Origin: Desulfovibrio sp. Marseille-P6017
Lineage (GTDB): Bacteria > Bacillota_A > Clostridia > Peptostreptococcales > Peptostreptococcaceae
DNA length: 64,000 nt
Assembly (NCBI GenBank): GCA_900604495.1
Contig: UWOR01000007.1
Coordinates: 122,197 to 186,196 of the forward strand
Direction: 5' to 3'
Below are positions 28,534-38,143 of this stretch, in pieces; the stretch's first letter is position 1; every line of letters starts with the position of its first letter. The position numbers were made by a program, and so were the translations under genes. The notes beneath the pieces are model-generated. The model was not told the DNA's origin. It made no database searches and saw only the letters and a list, made by a program, of their open reading frames with translations.

Positions 28534-29658
28534 TCAATTACATCTTATAATATACTTAATTATATCTATAATATTTAATATGCTTTCTTCTTCTAAATCT
28601 CCATATATAGGTAATGTTAATGTATTGTTTGATACATAATATGCGTTAGATAGATTTTTCGTATCATATCTTCCTTTATAACAATCAAATTCTACTGTCA
28701 ATGGATAAAAATATTTTCTACAAAAAACATTATAATCTTGTAATTTTATATATAGAGAATCTCTACTAATCCCTAACTTTTCTTCATTTATTAATATTGG
28801 GAAATATGAATAATTATGCTTAACACCAGGTTTGTCTTGAACTGTATAAATACCATCTATATCCTTTAGATTTGATCTATATAGATTTGAAATATTTTTT
28901 CTCTTTTCAATTTCTTTTTCAATATAATTTAAATTAACTAATCCCATTGCTGCTTGAAATTCACTCATCTTTGCATTAATACCTATTGATTCAACTTTTT
29001 CAGAGTTTACTATTCCAAAATTTTTATAATCATTTAGTTTACTTATTAATTCTTTATTATTAAATGTTAAAAGTCCACCTTCTATAGTATTGTAAACTTT
29101 AGTAGCATGCATGGAGAACATTGATACATCCCCAAAGTTACCTATTCCTATATTATTTAATTCAACTCCAAAAACATGAGCTGCATCATATATTACTTTT
29201 AAATTATATTTTTTAGCTATTTCTTCAATTTCATATACATTACATGGATATCCATATACATGAACAGGTACTATAGCACATGTTCTTTCTGTGATTAAAT
29301 CTTCAATTTTATTTGTATCAATAGTAAAGTTCTCCATATTTATATCACAAAATACTGGTTTTAAGTTATTTTCTATTATTGCGTGAGTTGTTGATGCAAA
29401 TGTAAAAGGTGTAGTTATTACTTCTCCTTTTAGATTTAATATATTTAAAGCACTATATAATACTAAATGTCCATTTGTAAATAATATACTATTTTTTACT
29501 TTTAAATACTCTCTTAATTTTGACTCTAACTCATTGTGTATAGGTCCATTATTTGTTAACCATCTACTATTCCATATTATTTTTAATTTTTCATAATATT
29601 CTTCAATAGGTGGGAGAAAGGACTTTGTTACATATATTGGATTTTTAAACTTCTTCAT
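28534..29658 (-). CDS. DegT/DnrJ/EryC1 sugar aminotransferase
   Basis: The 374-residue PLP enzyme has ITTPFTFASTTHAIIENNL, VIYDAAHVFGVE and the PLP-lysine motif MFSMHATKVYNTIEGG (usually SFHATK in this family). Such enzymes aminate nucleotide-linked keto sugars; RmlA/RmlB in the same locus could supply dTDP-4-keto-6-deoxyglucose. The nearest functional analogue is SpsC of Bacillus. Substrate is inferred. Confidence 0.88.
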   Translation of the reverse strand: MKKFKNPIYVTKSFLPPIEEYYEKLKIIWNSRWLTNNGPIHNELESKLREYLKVKNSILFTNGHLVLYSALNILNLKGEVITTPFTFASTTHAIIENNLKPVFCDINMENFTIDTNKIEDLITERTCAIVPVHVYGYPCNVYEIEEIAKKYNLKVIYDAAHVFGVELNNIGIGNFGDVSMFSMHATKVYNTIEGGLLTFNNKELISKLNDYKNFGIVNSEKVESIGINAKMSEFQAAMGLVNLNYIEKEIEKRKNISNLYRSNLKDIDGIYTVQDKPGVKHNYSYFPILINEEKLGISRDSLYIKLQDYNVFCRKYFYPLTVEFDCYKGRYDTKNLSNAYYVSNNTLTLPIYGDLEEESILNIIDIIKYIIRCN

Positions 29659-29670
29659 TTTATCACCTTA

Positions 29671-30501
29671 TTAATTATGATTTTTATTTAATTTATCAAT
29701 ATAAGGGAAAATCTCCTTTTCTCTCATAATCATTACATCCTTTTCTAACTCATTTTTTATTTGTACTTTTCGGTCTTGATTTAGATTGTATCCAGTCATA
29801 TCTCTTGATTCTCCACCCCATCTTCTATATATTGTTATTACTTTTATAATTCCTATTCTACATCCTTTTCTAGTTATATTTAATAACTTTGGATAATCTG
29901 CTAATTGCTTATAATCTTCATCATACATTCCAAATTTTTTTATAAACGCTCTAGTATAGTAAAGATGTGATCCTGATATAAAATTTCCTTTACATAATTG
30001 TAAATATAAATTTAAAGGATCACCATTTAATAAATCTTTATACTCTTTAGGTATTTTCTCTATACTTATCGGCTTCAAGTTTATATCACAGCTATATTCA
30101 AAAGATTTAGCTATTAAATATTATGGATTATACATAAAAAAATTGACAATATTCTCAACTGATTTACTATCATAAAAGCAATCATCACATTCTAATGGTA
30201 TTATATATTTACCTTTGGATAACGTTATTGCTTTATTTAAGTTTCTTACACCACCTTCATTGGTTTCATTTTTATTTACTATATAGTTTACGATATTATC
30301 TTTTTTATATTCTTGTATATATAGTTCAACTGATTTCTTGAATTTTTCATCGAATTTATCTGAACAATCATCACTTATTATTATTTCAATCGGTGAATAG
30401 TCTTGTTTTAGAATTGAATAAATATTTTGCTTTAAATATTGTATATTATTATAACTAATTACAATTATACTTACTAAATTATTAACATCAATATTTTGCA
30501 C
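29671..30501 (-). pseudogene. GT2 glycosyltransferase, tandem copy with in-frame stop
   Basis: A GTG at 30501 (AGGAGG 8 bases upstream) opens a GT2 protein: LVSIIVISYNNIQYLKQNI, IEIIISDDCS, YIIPLECDDCF. After FFMYNP there is TAA at 30121-30123, and the same frame continues YLIAKSFEYSCDINLKPI through NGDPLNLYLQLCKGNFISG to 29671. The neighbouring paralogue at 30602-31432 has the same total length (831 bases), is alike throughout, and has Gln (CAA) at the stop position (FKYNSQYLMAKS). So this is a tandem duplicate broken by one C-to-T change. Confidence 0.88.
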
Positions 30502-30601
30502 TTATAATACCTCCTAGTATTATTTTTACTACATTATATTAATAATCCATTGTATAGTTACATACTTCTACAAATTTATATACATTTATATATAATAAAT
30601 C

Positions 30602-31432
30602 TCACGGTCTACCAATTTTTATTTTATCTATATATGGAATAATTTCTTTTTCACGCATAGTTTTTCTATCTTTATTCAACTCATTTTTAATTTGTATTTT
30701 CTTTTCTTGATCCAAATTATAACCATTAAAATCTCTTGACTCTCCTCCCCATCTTCTATATATTGTTATTGCGTCTATTATGCCTATTTTACACCCTTGC
30801 CTAGTTACATTTAATAACTTTGTATGATCAGCTAATTGTTTATAGTCTTCATCATACATTCCAAATTTATCTATAAATTCTCTCGTGTAATAAAGATGAG
30901 ATCCTGATATAAAATTTCCTTTACACAATCTTAAATATAAATCTAGTGGATCACCATTTAGCAAATCTATACACCATTGTGGAAATCGTTCTTTACTAAT
31001 TGGATTCATATTTACATCACAGCTATATTCATAAGATTTAGCCATTAAATATTGTGAATTATATTTAAAAAAATCAACAATGTTTTTTACTGATTCACTA
31101 TCATAAAAACAATCATCACATTCTAATGGTATTATATATTTACCTTTAGACAGTCTTATTGCTTTATTTAAATTTTTTACACCACCTTCATTTATTTTAT
31201 TCTTATTAACTATATAATTTATAATATTTTCCTTCTTGTTTTCTTCTATATACAACTCTAATGATTTTTTAAACTCTTCATCAAATTCATTTGAGCAATC
31301 ATCACTTATTATTATTTCAATCGGTGAGTAATTTTGTTTCAAAATAGAATTTATATTTTCTTTAAGATATTTTATATTACTATAAGATATTACAATTACA
31401 CTTGCTAAGTTATTAATATCTACATCTTTCAA
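30602..31432 (-). CDS. Family 2 glycosyltransferase, intact tandem copy
   Basis: The 276-residue protein carries the GT-A features LASVIVISYSNIKYLKENI, IEIIISDDCSNEFDEEF and YIIPLECDDCF, and a C-terminal half with FISGSHLYYTREFIDKFGMYDEDYKQLADH and IYRRWGGES. It starts with TTG, supported by GGAGGTG 6 bases upstream. It is the intact partner of the disrupted copy downstream; by eye the two share roughly three quarters of residues. The acceptor sugar is unknown. Confidence 0.85.
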   Translation of the reverse strand: MKDVDINNLASVIVISYSNIKYLKENINSILKQNYSPIEIIISDDCSNEFDEEFKKSLELYIEENKKENIINYIVNKNKINEGGVKNLNKAIRLSKGKYIIPLECDDCFYDSESVKNIVDFFKYNSQYLMAKSYEYSCDVNMNPISKERFPQWCIDLLNGDPLDLYLRLCKGNFISGSHLYYTREFIDKFGMYDEDYKQLADHTKLLNVTRQGCKIGIIDAITIYRRWGGESRDFNGYNLDQEKKIQIKNELNKDRKTMREKEIIPYIDKIKIGRP

Positions 31433-31460
31433 TTAATACACCTCCATATATTTACTTTTA

Positions 31461-32176
31461 CTATATATTTTTATATGCTCGCTTATCAAAACAAGAAACT
31501 TTAAATTCATTCAAAATTCTATTCTTTTCGTATAAATCTTCAATAACTCCAACTTGATTTCTAGAATTAAACTTGTTTAAAGTATTTTTACCGTGCAATA
31601 TAACCATATAATTTTCGCTCTCTAGAACTTCATATTTTAACTTTATTGCACCTGCATGACCACCTTCTAAATAATATCGTACATTATTTAGATAATCACT
31701 TGCCTTATATATAAGTGTATAAAATGGAGGAGATTCAAAATACCATTTACCTAGTTTATCATTTATAATGTCATATACATATCCTTTTTGGTTTATCAAT
31801 ACCTGTGTTTCAGGATTTGGACTATAGTCTAACAACTGTTGAGTAAAACTATTGTGATACATATCATCATCATCTAATCTAACTTCGTAAACATAGTCAT
31901 AACTTTTTACCATATCTTTTAGTTTATTTAAATTACTTTCAAATACAATATTTTTAGGTAGCTCTGGATATTTTCTTAGTTCACTTTCTATAATTTCTTT
32001 GCTTAATTTATCATAAAGTAAAGTACACATAAAGGATTGATTTGTTTGATTGATAAGACTTTGACATGTATAATTCATAAATATATTCATTCTATATTTT
32101 ATCCACTCTGGTCTAGTCTAATATCACTAAATCTAAAAGTATTAAATACAATTTTTATAAAAATTAATTTTTTCAT
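31461..32176 (-). pseudogene. Rhamnosyltransferase-like protein, frameshifted near N-terminus
   Basis: An ATG at 32176 (AAAAGGAGA upstream) reads MKKLIFIKIVFNTFRFSDIRLDQ and then stops. The next frame reads EWIKYRMNIFMNYTCQSLINQ and runs to 31461 with LPKNIVFESNLNKLKDMV, YVYEVRLDDDDMYHNSF and YYLEGGHAGAIKLKYE. The join needs one base added near 32110; a lost C in a GACCC run would restore DPEW. The whole resembles the putative rhamnosyltransferase family (DDDD metal motif, Gln-rich start). It would use the dTDP-rhamnose of this locus. Confidence 0.72.
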
Positions 32177-32228
32177 AATTATCTCCTTTTAATTTATTTT
32201 CATCATACTATATAATAATTTTTATACC

Positions 32229-33924
32229 TTAATAAAATATTATTATAGTATCTACTTCTACTGATGTAGATTTAATTTCGACTTCAAGTGTTATTCTTTT
32301 TTGTGTATTCCTAGGAGAATCAAAGTACCATCCTCTCATATTTTCCTCATCTCCAATGTATTCATTTATGTTTAAATTTTTTGAAGAATTTATACAAATC
32401 TTGCATATAATTCTCTCATCATCATATAGATAAATTCCATCATCATATTTAACTTTTATACTTTTATCCAAGTTCCATAGTATTTTATAAGTATGTTCAT
32501 ATTTAGATATGATATAATCTTTTATCTCTACTTTAGAATTAATTCTATCGTACTCTAACTTCCTTTTATGAATTAAGTCTTTATATCTATTATTCACACC
32601 TAAAACCATATTCTTATCTTCTCTTATAATATAATCTTCAATATATACATCATCGTATATACTACTTGTATCTTCAAACTGTGCCATATTATTAGTTTTA
32701 TTTTCACGGTTAAGAAATTCGCGTAATTTTATAGATTTATTATATACAATCAAAGTGTTATGAGCAAATGAAGAATATGCATACTTTGTAAATTTATCTT
32801 TATATTCATATCCATTAAATCCTGATTCTACAAATATATTTTTTCCTTTATATATTAAAACAGACAAATCATCACAGTGCTTATGATAATTGCTATTATA
32901 AGCAGCTGAAAATAATATATATAAACCATTCTTACCTTTACCCCAACTATCTCTAAATATTGCATACCCTGCATCTTTAAATACTACAGAATCTTCTTTA
33001 GGAATTACTCCATCATTACCACTTGTAATTGCATAGTCGAAATATTTATCGTTATATAAGTCTTTGTATGATTCAATTACCTTTTTAGATGCATTATCAC
33101 CAATTTCAGGAAAGCAACCGTTTGGTTTTAGTATTTGATAAGAAAATCTTAATGTATTCTCATACTTTTCATATAAATATTTTGAAAAATCATTATCTAT
33201 GCTTCTCATTACAATAGAATATAATTTTAAACTTTTACTGACTTCATAATGATAAAATGGAGTGTGTTCTTTATGAACACCTTCAACAAAAACAAAATCA
33301 AAATATTTTTTTAATCTGTTTTTTGATAATTCTTCATAAATTTTTGATTTGCTATCTAAGTAAATATTTGTGAATATAATAGTAGAGATAAGTCTTGATA
33401 CATTCCATGATTTGTATTTTTATTATGAAAGTTTTCATTTGAAAGTAATTCTGCTGTTTTAGATATATTAGATACAAATCGTTCTAAATATTCGCGTCTA
33501 AATAAATTATAACAATTTAAAATAAAATTTACCCAATAGTTCATTCTTAGAGCTGTTGTTTCATCATGATAATCATATTTATTTCTGTATTCTATATCGT
33601 ATTCATTTTCATATTTATCTATCCACTGATATACTAACTCTAATCCTACACTTAAATACTTCTCTTCTTTTGTTTCTCTATAAGCTTCTATTAAATCTCC
33701 TAGAAATTCATGACCATTTAATCTTCTAAGATACGATCTTCCCATTTTTTCATCTTCCCAATTTATAAATTTATCAAAATGAACTTTTTTATACCCAAAT
33801 ATATTAAGTATATTATTCTCATAAGGTCATTACTAGTTTCTATATAATTTTCATTAGAATTTTTATTTAATATGATTTTAAATTTATCATATAATCGATC
33901 TAAATCTTTTGATATATAGTCCAT
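32229..33924 (-). pseudogene. Heparinase II/III-like protein broken by two frameshifts
   Basis: Three frames must be joined. From ATG 33924: MDYISKDLDRLYDKFKIILNK to SND. From about 33825: PYENNILNIFGYKKVHFDKF, EDEKMGRSYLRRLNGHEFLGD, NHGMYQDLSLLLYSQIF. From about 33360: YLDSKSKIYEELSKNRLKK, GVHKEHTPFYHYEVSK, PNGCFPEIGD, then the lyase-like beta part FKDAGYAIFRDSWGKGKN, YHKHCDDLSVLIYKGKNIF, YAYSSFAHNTLIVYNK. These match heparinase II/III-type polysaccharide lyases (NHG, H-H-P, CDDLS and H-N-T motifs). Each join needs one base added. The protein would cut or remodel an acidic glycan; it cannot be made intact from this sequence. Confidence 0.78.
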
Positions 33925-33954
33925 TGTTTTATCAACCCTTAATTTTTTATATTT

Positions 33955-36033
33955 CTACATATCTACAAAACTTTGAATCGTAATCTCGATATTTTCTATA
34001 AAGTTATATTTATCTATAGAAAAGTACTTAAATCCATACTCAAATTTATCAATATAATTTAAATTTATATATTTTAGTAATTCATAAATAGTATAATTCT
34101 CTATAATCCTTCTATTAATCATACTTCTATCCAAATATAATAAGTTTGTGTATTTAAAGTCTTTACCTTCATTTTCTAAATTCAAAGTTATATTATTCTT
34201 TAGTATAAACCCTTTATTATATTTGAAATATGACTTTTTACCTATTACTTCTGCATTTGTGTAAATAGTTGCATTTACTAAATCTCTTAAATAATATTTG
34301 CCATAATAATTATTAGGATTTAATATTGATATATAGTCAGAATCAATAATATCCTTTAAACTTAAGTTCATACTTTTATTATTTAGAAGTAATATATTTT
34401 TATCAAAGTTACAACTACCTTTTAGCTTTAAATATAGTTCTTCACTATATGTTATTAAAAGTAGTTTTTTATATTTGTATAGTTGATTTTCATAATTTTC
34501 TGATATTTTTTTAAAATCTTCATACCCCTTAACTAATCCAATTATACAAATATCTTTATTTATATTATTAATATTAATACTTACTTTATCTAATAAATAC
34601 ATTAAACGTTGATTGTAGGTATGATTTTCTAAAATCCGTCTAATTCCTTTTATAGATTTAATATCATAATAATAATTATCTTGTTCAATTTTTGAAAGTT
34701 CATCTTTAATCTTTTGCTTATCATCACTAACCATTACTATGTCTCCAAATAGCTCCTCAATTCCTAAAGAATAAGTACTTATAATAGGTGTTCCACAGGC
34801 TAAAACTTCATATATTCTTCTAGAAAACATTGTTTTAGAATTATCTACAGTACTTACATTTAAAACTACCTTATATCCCTTATTTGCCTTATCTAGTTTT
34901 TCCACCGGTAAATATCCCACTATATTTTCTTTAAACTTATTTGGATATTCATACTGCTTTAGGTTTCTATTATAATTTCTATCATATATATCAAGGCCTA
35001 TAGATTCTATTGCTGCTTCTAAAATAGTATCTAATCTTTCTCTTCTTCTTTCATATTTATTATTATAATAACTTCCTGCAAAACAAGCTTTATTGCATCT
35101 ATTTAAATCAATTTTTATTGGATTGTGAATTTTAGGATTTGCCGCAAATGGTAATACAAATATATTGTCATGTTTTAAATCTATTTTGTATTTGTTTACG
35201 CTAGATTCATCTGTAGTAAATACATAATCAAATAACTTTGCTGTATTTATAAAATGATTATAATGAACAGGATCCTCTTTATTCCAAAATATTGTTGGTA
35301 TAAACTTTTTCTTACACCAATCAACTAAATTCTTTAACTCCAACGTATTATACTTATTTATATATTGTACTTTTTTATTCCATGCATCATCATTTCCATG
35401 CCAGGCTGATTCTACTAATAATATATTAGGTCTATTAAGTTCTAATTCACCCTTCCATTCATATGGATGTACCTTTATCAAGTTACATATTCCATCAAAA
35501 CAAGACTCTGTAAGTTTATCAAATATACATGCTATTTTTAAGTCACTAAGCTTGTCTATCTTGTTAAATATAAATCTATTTTCTATGCTATTCGTATACA
35601 TAAAATTTATTTTTTTTCTTCTGTATATTTTTATTGAATCAATTCTAAAGTTACCACTACCTTCAACTCTAATAGCTAATTTTGTTATTTGATTTTTGTC
35701 CATTAAGCTTATAACTTTATATGAGTTTAAATTTATATTGTCTAAAATTTTTTCATCATTTATACAAGTTATTATATAAAGTCTTAAATCAATATTTTCA
35801 TCCTTCAATCCATTAAACTCTATTTTATATAAGTATTCATTCTCAATATTAATTTTATCTTCACTACTTTTATCATAAAGATCTTTATCTATATAAAAAT
35901 ATTTATGCTCATTATCACAGTAAAAAGATTTACAAATATTATTTTCTAATATTATTTTACATTTAGATTTTTTTTGAAAATCATACTTATTTAAATTTAT
36001 ATCTTCATATAATTCATATTTATAAATTTCCAT
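33955..36033 (-). CDS. CgeB-like glycosyltransferase
   Basis: The 692-residue protein has an N-terminal beta region (1 to about 130), then a DUF3880/CgeB-type section (ILLVESAWHGNDDAWNKKV; FIPTIFWNKEDPVHYNHFI; YVFTTDESSVNKYK; VLPFAANPKIHNP; ACFAGSYYNNKYERRRERL) and a GT-B C-terminal part (YKVVLNVSTVDNSKTMFSRRIYEVLACGTPIIS). CgeB in Bacillus glycosylates the outermost spore layer. It is the first gene of the glycan run and is intact. About 190 further residues follow the GT domain and are of unknown role. Confidence 0.82.
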   Translation of the reverse strand: MEIYKYELYEDINLNKYDFQKKSKCKIILENNICKSFYCDNEHKYFYIDKDLYDKSSEDKINIENEYLYKIEFNGLKDENIDLRLYIITCINDEKILDNINLNSYKVISLMDKNQITKLAIRVEGSGNFRIDSIKIYRRKKINFMYTNSIENRFIFNKIDKLSDLKIACIFDKLTESCFDGICNLIKVHPYEWKGELELNRPNILLVESAWHGNDDAWNKKVQYINKYNTLELKNLVDWCKKKFIPTIFWNKEDPVHYNHFINTAKLFDYVFTTDESSVNKYKIDLKHDNIFVLPFAANPKIHNPIKIDLNRCNKACFAGSYYNNKYERRRERLDTILEAAIESIGLDIYDRNYNRNLKQYEYPNKFKENIVGYLPVEKLDKANKGYKVVLNVSTVDNSKTMFSRRIYEVLACGTPIISTYSLGIEELFGDIVMVSDDKQKIKDELSKIEQDNYYYDIKSIKGIRRILENHTYNQRLMYLLDKVSININNINKDICIIGLVKGYEDFKKISENYENQLYKYKKLLLITYSEELYLKLKGSCNFDKNILLLNNKSMNLSLKDIIDSDYISILNPNNYYGKYYLRDLVNATIYTNAEVIGKKSYFKYNKGFILKNNITLNLENEGKDFKYTNLLYLDRSMINRRIIENYTIYELLKYINLNYIDKFEYGFKYFSIDKYNFIENIEITIQSFVDM

Positions 36034-36144
36034 ACATCTACCTCATTTAAAATTGACAACTTTGTAAATTTTTATTAACTGCCTATATATTCTATTCATA
36101 TTACATTTATTAAGTTACAACATTTTATACTAAAAGTTGACTAT

Positions 36145-36181
36145 AAAAAATGCTACCTCAAAATTTGAGGTAGCATTTTTT
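36145..36181 (-). terminator. Terminator after MATE gene 2
   Basis: Positions 36145-36162 (AAAAAATGCTACCTCAAA) pair perfectly with 36164-36181, three bases past the exporter stop. The minus strand ends the stem in T's. Confidence 0.85.
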
Positions 36182-36183
36182 AT

Positions 36184-37560
36184 CTATACAGCTTGAATAT
36201 CTTCACTGTAAACTTCTTTAATTTTATAACTTCTAATTTCCCTTAATATAACCACACCAGTTATAACAGAAGCAATTATATCAGCTGTTGGTTGAGCAAA
36301 CCAAACACCATTTAAATCAAAAATATTAGGTAAAATTAATATCATAGGTATTAATAAAATAACCTGTCTAAGTAAACTAAGTACCATAGCAACTTTAGCT
36401 TTACCTGTAGATTGAATATAGTTAGTACCAACAACAGATAATCCTACTATTGGAAGTGCAAAAGCATATTTTCTTAAACCATTAACAGTAATGTCCATAA
36501 GCTCTGCATCTCTATTAAACATACCAACTAAAACTTGTGGTGCAAACTGAATTAATAAAGATCCAACTACAAACATACAAGTAGAAGCTAAAAGTGTAAT
36601 CTTAAATGTCTTAACTGCTCTATCATAATTCTTAGCTCCATAGTTAAATCCAACAATTGGTTGCATACCTTGTACTAATCCAAAAGAAGGCATTAAAAAT
36701 ATCATAGTTATAGAGCTTATAGTAGCCATTGCTCCTATTGCTAAGTCTCCACCATAACTTCTTAAAGAATTATTACTTAATACTTGAACTAAACTAGCAG
36801 CTAATTGCATTGCAAATGGAGCTGATCCTATTGCAAATATCATCTTTACTATATTAGAGTTTAACTTTAAACTTGATTTTCTAAACTTTAAATTCGACTT
36901 TCCTTTTAAGTAATATAATAATCCCCATATAGCAGTTACACCTTGAGAGGTTACTGTAGCTATTGCAGCTCCTTGTATTCCCATATTGAACCCAAATATT
37001 AATACAGCATCTAATACTATATTCGTAACGCAACCAACGGTCATTATTATAGCTGATAATTTAGGATTTCCATCTCCTCTAATCATATTATTAAAAGCCA
37101 TAGCTAGTATTTGGAAAACTGCTCCTAATAATATTACACTCATATATGATTTAGCATAATATAAAGTTGAATCACTAGCTCCAAATGCTGATAATATCTT
37201 ATCTGAGAAAACTGTTCCTATTACTGTTAATATAATTCCGATTGTTACAGATAAAGTTATTGCATTTCCTATTATACCTTCTGCTTCATCTCTTTTTCCT
37301 TGCCCCATTTTTATAGATATATTAGTTGCAGAACCTACACCAACTAACATACCAAACGCAAGCATTATTGTCATTATTGGCATAGTTACACCAAGACCTG
37401 TTATTGCCATAGGACCAACATTTGGTATATTACCTATAAACATTCTATCTACAACATTATAAAGTGCATTTACCATCATTCCTATGATTGCAGGTACAGA
37501 GTATTTTAATAATAATTTACCTATAGGCTCTGTTCCTAAAATTTGTTGACTATTTTTCAT
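36184..37560 (-). CDS. MATE-family multidrug exporter (MepA-like), copy 2
   Basis: The 458-residue protein has twelve hydrophobic segments, opening LGTEPIGKLLLKYSVPAIIGMMVNALYNVVDRMFIGN, and carries FGLVQGMQPIVGFNYGAKN, the MepA-type mid-protein motif. It lies 11 bases after the MarR regulator, as in the mepRA operon of Staphylococcus, and is probably induced when the regulator binds a toxic compound. Confidence 0.92.
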   Translation of the reverse strand: MKNSQQILGTEPIGKLLLKYSVPAIIGMMVNALYNVVDRMFIGNIPNVGPMAITGLGVTMPIMTIMLAFGMLVGVGSATNISIKMGQGKRDEAEGIIGNAITLSVTIGIILTVIGTVFSDKILSAFGASDSTLYYAKSYMSVILLGAVFQILAMAFNNMIRGDGNPKLSAIIMTVGCVTNIVLDAVLIFGFNMGIQGAAIATVTSQGVTAIWGLLYYLKGKSNLKFRKSSLKLNSNIVKMIFAIGSAPFAMQLAASLVQVLSNNSLRSYGGDLAIGAMATISSITMIFLMPSFGLVQGMQPIVGFNYGAKNYDRAVKTFKITLLASTCMFVVGSLLIQFAPQVLVGMFNRDAELMDITVNGLRKYAFALPIVGLSVVGTNYIQSTGKAKVAMVLSLLRQVILLIPMILILPNIFDLNGVWFAQPTADIIASVITGVVILREIRSYKIKEVYSEDIQAV

Positions 37561-37571
37561 TCGTATCCTCC

Positions 37572-38009
37572 TTATATATTTATATTTTTACATACTTTCT
37601 CAAGTAATTCTTTCATAGTTTCTTCTTCTTCTTCTGTTAATATTTCAGCGATTTTATTATTCCACTGACCTAACACTCCTAGCACATCTTCTTTTATATT
37701 TTTTGCTTTATTAGTTAAATGAATTTTGTTTGATCTTTTATCATTTTCATCTTTAATTCTAGTTATAAAGCCTTGATCTTCTAATTTTTTTAAAGCTCTT
37801 GCCGTTGTACCTTTGTCTATTTTTAATTTTTCAGATATTTCTTCTTGATTTCTACCATCCTCTGTATATAGCTCAAGTAAAAACATAAATTGACCAGATC
37901 CAATTCCAAACTTAGAGACTTCTTTGTTTATAAATACACTCCCTTTTCTATATAAATGAGATATGTATTTTCCTATATGCTTATTTTCTTTACATTTTTC
38001 TATACACAT
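37572..38009 (-). CDS. MarR-family regulator of MATE exporters
   Basis: The 145-residue protein has the MarR winged helix: NQEEISEKLKIDKGTTARALKKLEDQGFITRIKDENDKRSNKIHLT, with helical dimer ends. The ATG at 38009 is supported by AAAGGTGG 8 bases upstream; a GTG four codons earlier lacks a site. Two copies of TAGTTG-N6-CAACTA lie 20 and 55 bases upstream, which suggests autorepression, and a third copy precedes the other MATE gene. Confidence 0.92.
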   Translation of the reverse strand: MCIEKCKENKHIGKYISHLYRKGSVFINKEVSKFGIGSGQFMFLLELYTEDGRNQEEISEKLKIDKGTTARALKKLEDQGFITRIKDENDKRSNKIHLTNKAKNIKEDVLGVLGQWNNKIAEILTEEEEETMKELLEKVCKNINI

Positions 38010-38029
38010 ATAAAGTTCCACCTTTTTAT

Positions 38030-38047
38030 TAGTTGTTTATGCAACTA
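38030..38047. promoter_or_regulatory. TAGTTG-N6-CAACTA operator, proximal to marR
   Basis: TAGTTG, TTTATG, CAACTA: a perfect 6-bp inverted repeat with a 6-base spacer, 20 bp before the marR start codon. Confidence 0.75.
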
Positions 38048-38064
38048 TATCATTATATCATATT

Positions 38065-38082
38065 TAGTTGTTTTTACAACTA
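38065..38082. promoter_or_regulatory. TAGTTG-N6-CAACTA operator, distal to marR
   Basis: TAGTTG, TTTTTA, CAACTA, with the same arms and spacing as the site at 38030-38047. Centres are 35 bp apart, so two dimers could bind on roughly the same face of the helix. Confidence 0.75.
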
Positions 38083-38143
38083 TTTTTTTATAAAATAAAA
38101 AATAGGAAGTAAAATGATAAATATCAATATACTCCTATTAATT

